This document shows, piece by piece, positions 49,304-50,432 of a stretch of 50,432 nt of DNA; within the stretch, counting starts at the first letter, position 1; each line of letters starts with the position of its first letter. The notes beneath the pieces were generated by a model, which was given only the letters and a program-made list of their open reading frames with translations, searched no databases and had not been told where the DNA came from. The stretch is from Guillardia theta CCMP2712 (taxonomy: Eukaryota > Cryptophyceae > Pyrenomonadales > Geminigeraceae). The stretch spans positions 21,413 through 71,844 of the forward strand of contig NW_005434645.1 of NCBI RefSeq assembly GCF_000315625.1, written 5' to 3'. The position numbers were made by a program, and so were the translations under genes.

Positions 49304-49516
49304 GGGGCAGAACAAAACATCGCTGACATGCAGTGAAGGACTTGAGCCTTGTGTTGCCGGACAAGCGTCGAGCTTCACTGTGAAGCTTGTCGACAAGTAT
49401 GGTAACGATGGTGATTACATAATGCAAGGATCGAGCCTCTGGATACTGATGGATTTGGTCAAGGTGCAATCTTCAAAGATGGATACGTGCAGGTATGTTC
49501 AGGGAGAGGGAGGGAG

Positions 49517-49593
<77 letters not shown>

Positions 49594-50432
49594 AGATATG
49601 GGCAAGAGAGAATATTCAACATGACAGTTGAGAATCCGACGACCAAACCAAACAAGAATTTAGCTCAAACTAAGGGGCAGGAGTTCATGGACCATACCAG
49701 CGTACCTCTCACTGTCAAACTCAACCAGTCCCTGCCAGGTTTTCCCTTCCCTCACTTGCGAAACTTCCTTGAGATTTGTCGGGGCAGGCGGCGGCGTCGG
49801 AGAGGCTTTGGAAGTTGATATCGTTTCCCTTGGAATGTTTCTCGGATCCGGTGAGCTGGCAGTGCTTGTCCTTCCCCTGCCATCGCAAATCCACTTCCTG
49901 CCATCGAGATCGTTCGAGTCTGTCGGCATGTCGCCATGACCTAACATGGAGGCTCAGGACATCAAAGGGCGACGCTCATGGCGACGTTCACTGCCTTCAA
50001 GGCGAACAAGCTCGTCCTGCAGGTGAAGGAGCGGAAGTTGACATCATGTTGCCTTCTTAGATGGTCGGAACAGGTCAACATCGGACGTACAAGCCTCTTC
50101 AAGACAACTCGTACCATTCAAGTGCTTCCAGCATCGACTTCAGCCTTGTACTCCAAGATCACAGGGGATGGACTGACGAGCGGGAGTCTTCGGTCTGGTA
50201 ACATGCTTGACTGCAGACCAGGACTGACTGTGATGATGATGATGATGATGATGAGAGGAGGAGGAGGAGGAGGAGGAGGAGGAGGAGGAGGAGGAGGAGG
50301 AGGAGGAGGAGGAGGAGGAGGAGGAGGAGGAGGAGGAGGAGGAGGAGGAGGAGGAGGAGGAGGAGGAGGAGGAGGAGGAGGAGGAGGAGGAGGAGGAGGA
50401 GGAGGAGGAGGAGGAGGAGAGGAGGAGGAGGA
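47771..50432 (+). CDS. Filamin-type (IgFLN) repeat protein, 3' end beyond window
   Basis: Filamin/ABP280-like immunoglobulin repeats rebuilt from exons. Exons 47771-47827, 47934-48126 and 48347-48399 join in phase to give one complete repeat (FKIIAAYEDGERVDQ; DRFSALLFYEDGNC; YDGELIAQHAGEARLWILLD; GVHIQGSPYHVKIEP). The second repeat shows GQMMFVMVYLRDKFNNPCKP (junction near 48600/48651) and AVNYQGAPLKSK. A third follows from about 49187 (VFPTEISPDKCLVDDKG; GLEPCVAGQASSFTVKLVD; then DGFGQGAIFKDGYVQ). A fourth begins near 50127 (SALYSKITGDGLTSG). The reading frame changes near 49425-49432 without room for an intron, so one base is probably missing. Exons between 48700-49000 and 49590-50050 are only partly placed. 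Filamin repeats serve as scaffold or actin-linker rods. It may be the C-terminal part of the TPR-RCC1 gene. Confidence 0.75.
49028..49092 (+). repeat. Tetranucleotide (CCCT)n in a filamin-gene intron
   Basis: About 16 copies beginning about 10 bp after a donor (AAG|GTATCC-like at 49017). Confidence 0.9.
49258..49299 (+). repeat. (AGC)n trinucleotide run in a filamin-gene intron
   Basis: About 14 copies of AGC/CAG immediately downstream of a GTAAGA donor region (49233). Confidence 0.85.
49518..49591 (+). repeat. Tetranucleotide (GGCA)n in a filamin-gene intron
   Basis: About 18 copies of GGCA following the donor GTATGT at 49495. Confidence 0.9.
50254..50432 (+). repeat. (GGA)n array of about 59 copies at the window edge
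   Basis: Nearly perfect GGA/GAG array running from after a short (GAT)n run (50231-50251) to the last base of the window; its full length is unknown. It follows a probable donor (GGTAACATG, near 50199). Confidence 0.9.

Overview
This is a nuclear eukaryotic window. Coding runs on both strands and is broken by many short introns (about 40-65 nt where I can fix both ends), mostly GT-AG. Genes are closely packed, and there are many long microsatellites. It carries a hybrid histidine kinase (absent from animals) together with SLU7, RCC1, filamin and ciliary CH-domain genes. That mix suggests a flagellated protist. A secondary-plastid alga such as the cryptophyte Guillardia theta is my best guess, but this is inference and nothing here proves the species.

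Layout: (a) 1-2537, 3' part of a DEAD-box RNA helicase (+), its introns filled with hexa-, tetra- and trinucleotide arrays. (b) 2833-13040, a giant hybrid sensor kinase (-) with 15 tandem PAS units of about 127 residues, a HisKA/HATPase core and up to seven receiver modules, almost intronless and with two apparent single-base frame breaks. (c) 14643-15622, a two-domain mercaptopyruvate/thiosulfate sulfurtransferase (-). (d) 15.6-18.1 kb, gene-poor. (e) 18097-18963, an intronless gene of unknown function (+). (f) 19055-20343, a secreted or anchored alpha/beta-hydrolase (-). (g) 21076-23733, a protein joining a degenerate metallophosphoesterase domain to a TraB domain with a C-terminal membrane anchor (+). 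(h) 23815-27337, a PDZ protein and an unrecognised multi-exon gene (-), possibly one gene. (i) 27.3-30.3 kb, repeat-rich and gene-poor. (j) 30305-31663, a mitochondrial pyrimidine-nucleotide-type carrier (+). (k) 31834-33406, a prolyl-4-hydroxylase-like dioxygenase (-). (l) 34044-35432, a SPEF1-type CH-domain protein (+). (m) 36762-38537, SLU7 without its zinc knuckle (+). (n) 38990-41471, an alpha-helical repeat protein (+). (o) 41638-42596 (-) and 42828-45174 (+), a divergent pair of unrecognised genes. (p) 45664-50432, a TPR-RCC1 protein (+) followed, perhaps in the same gene, by filamin-type repeats running off the window.

The genes form no obvious pathway; this is ordinary eukaryotic gene order. 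The most striking object is the 15-PAS hybrid kinase. Next are the possible fusions (phosphoesterase-TraB; TPR-RCC1-filamin), two introns that appear to begin with GA instead of GT, the knuckle-less SLU7, and recurrent single-base frame breaks that need checking against reads.
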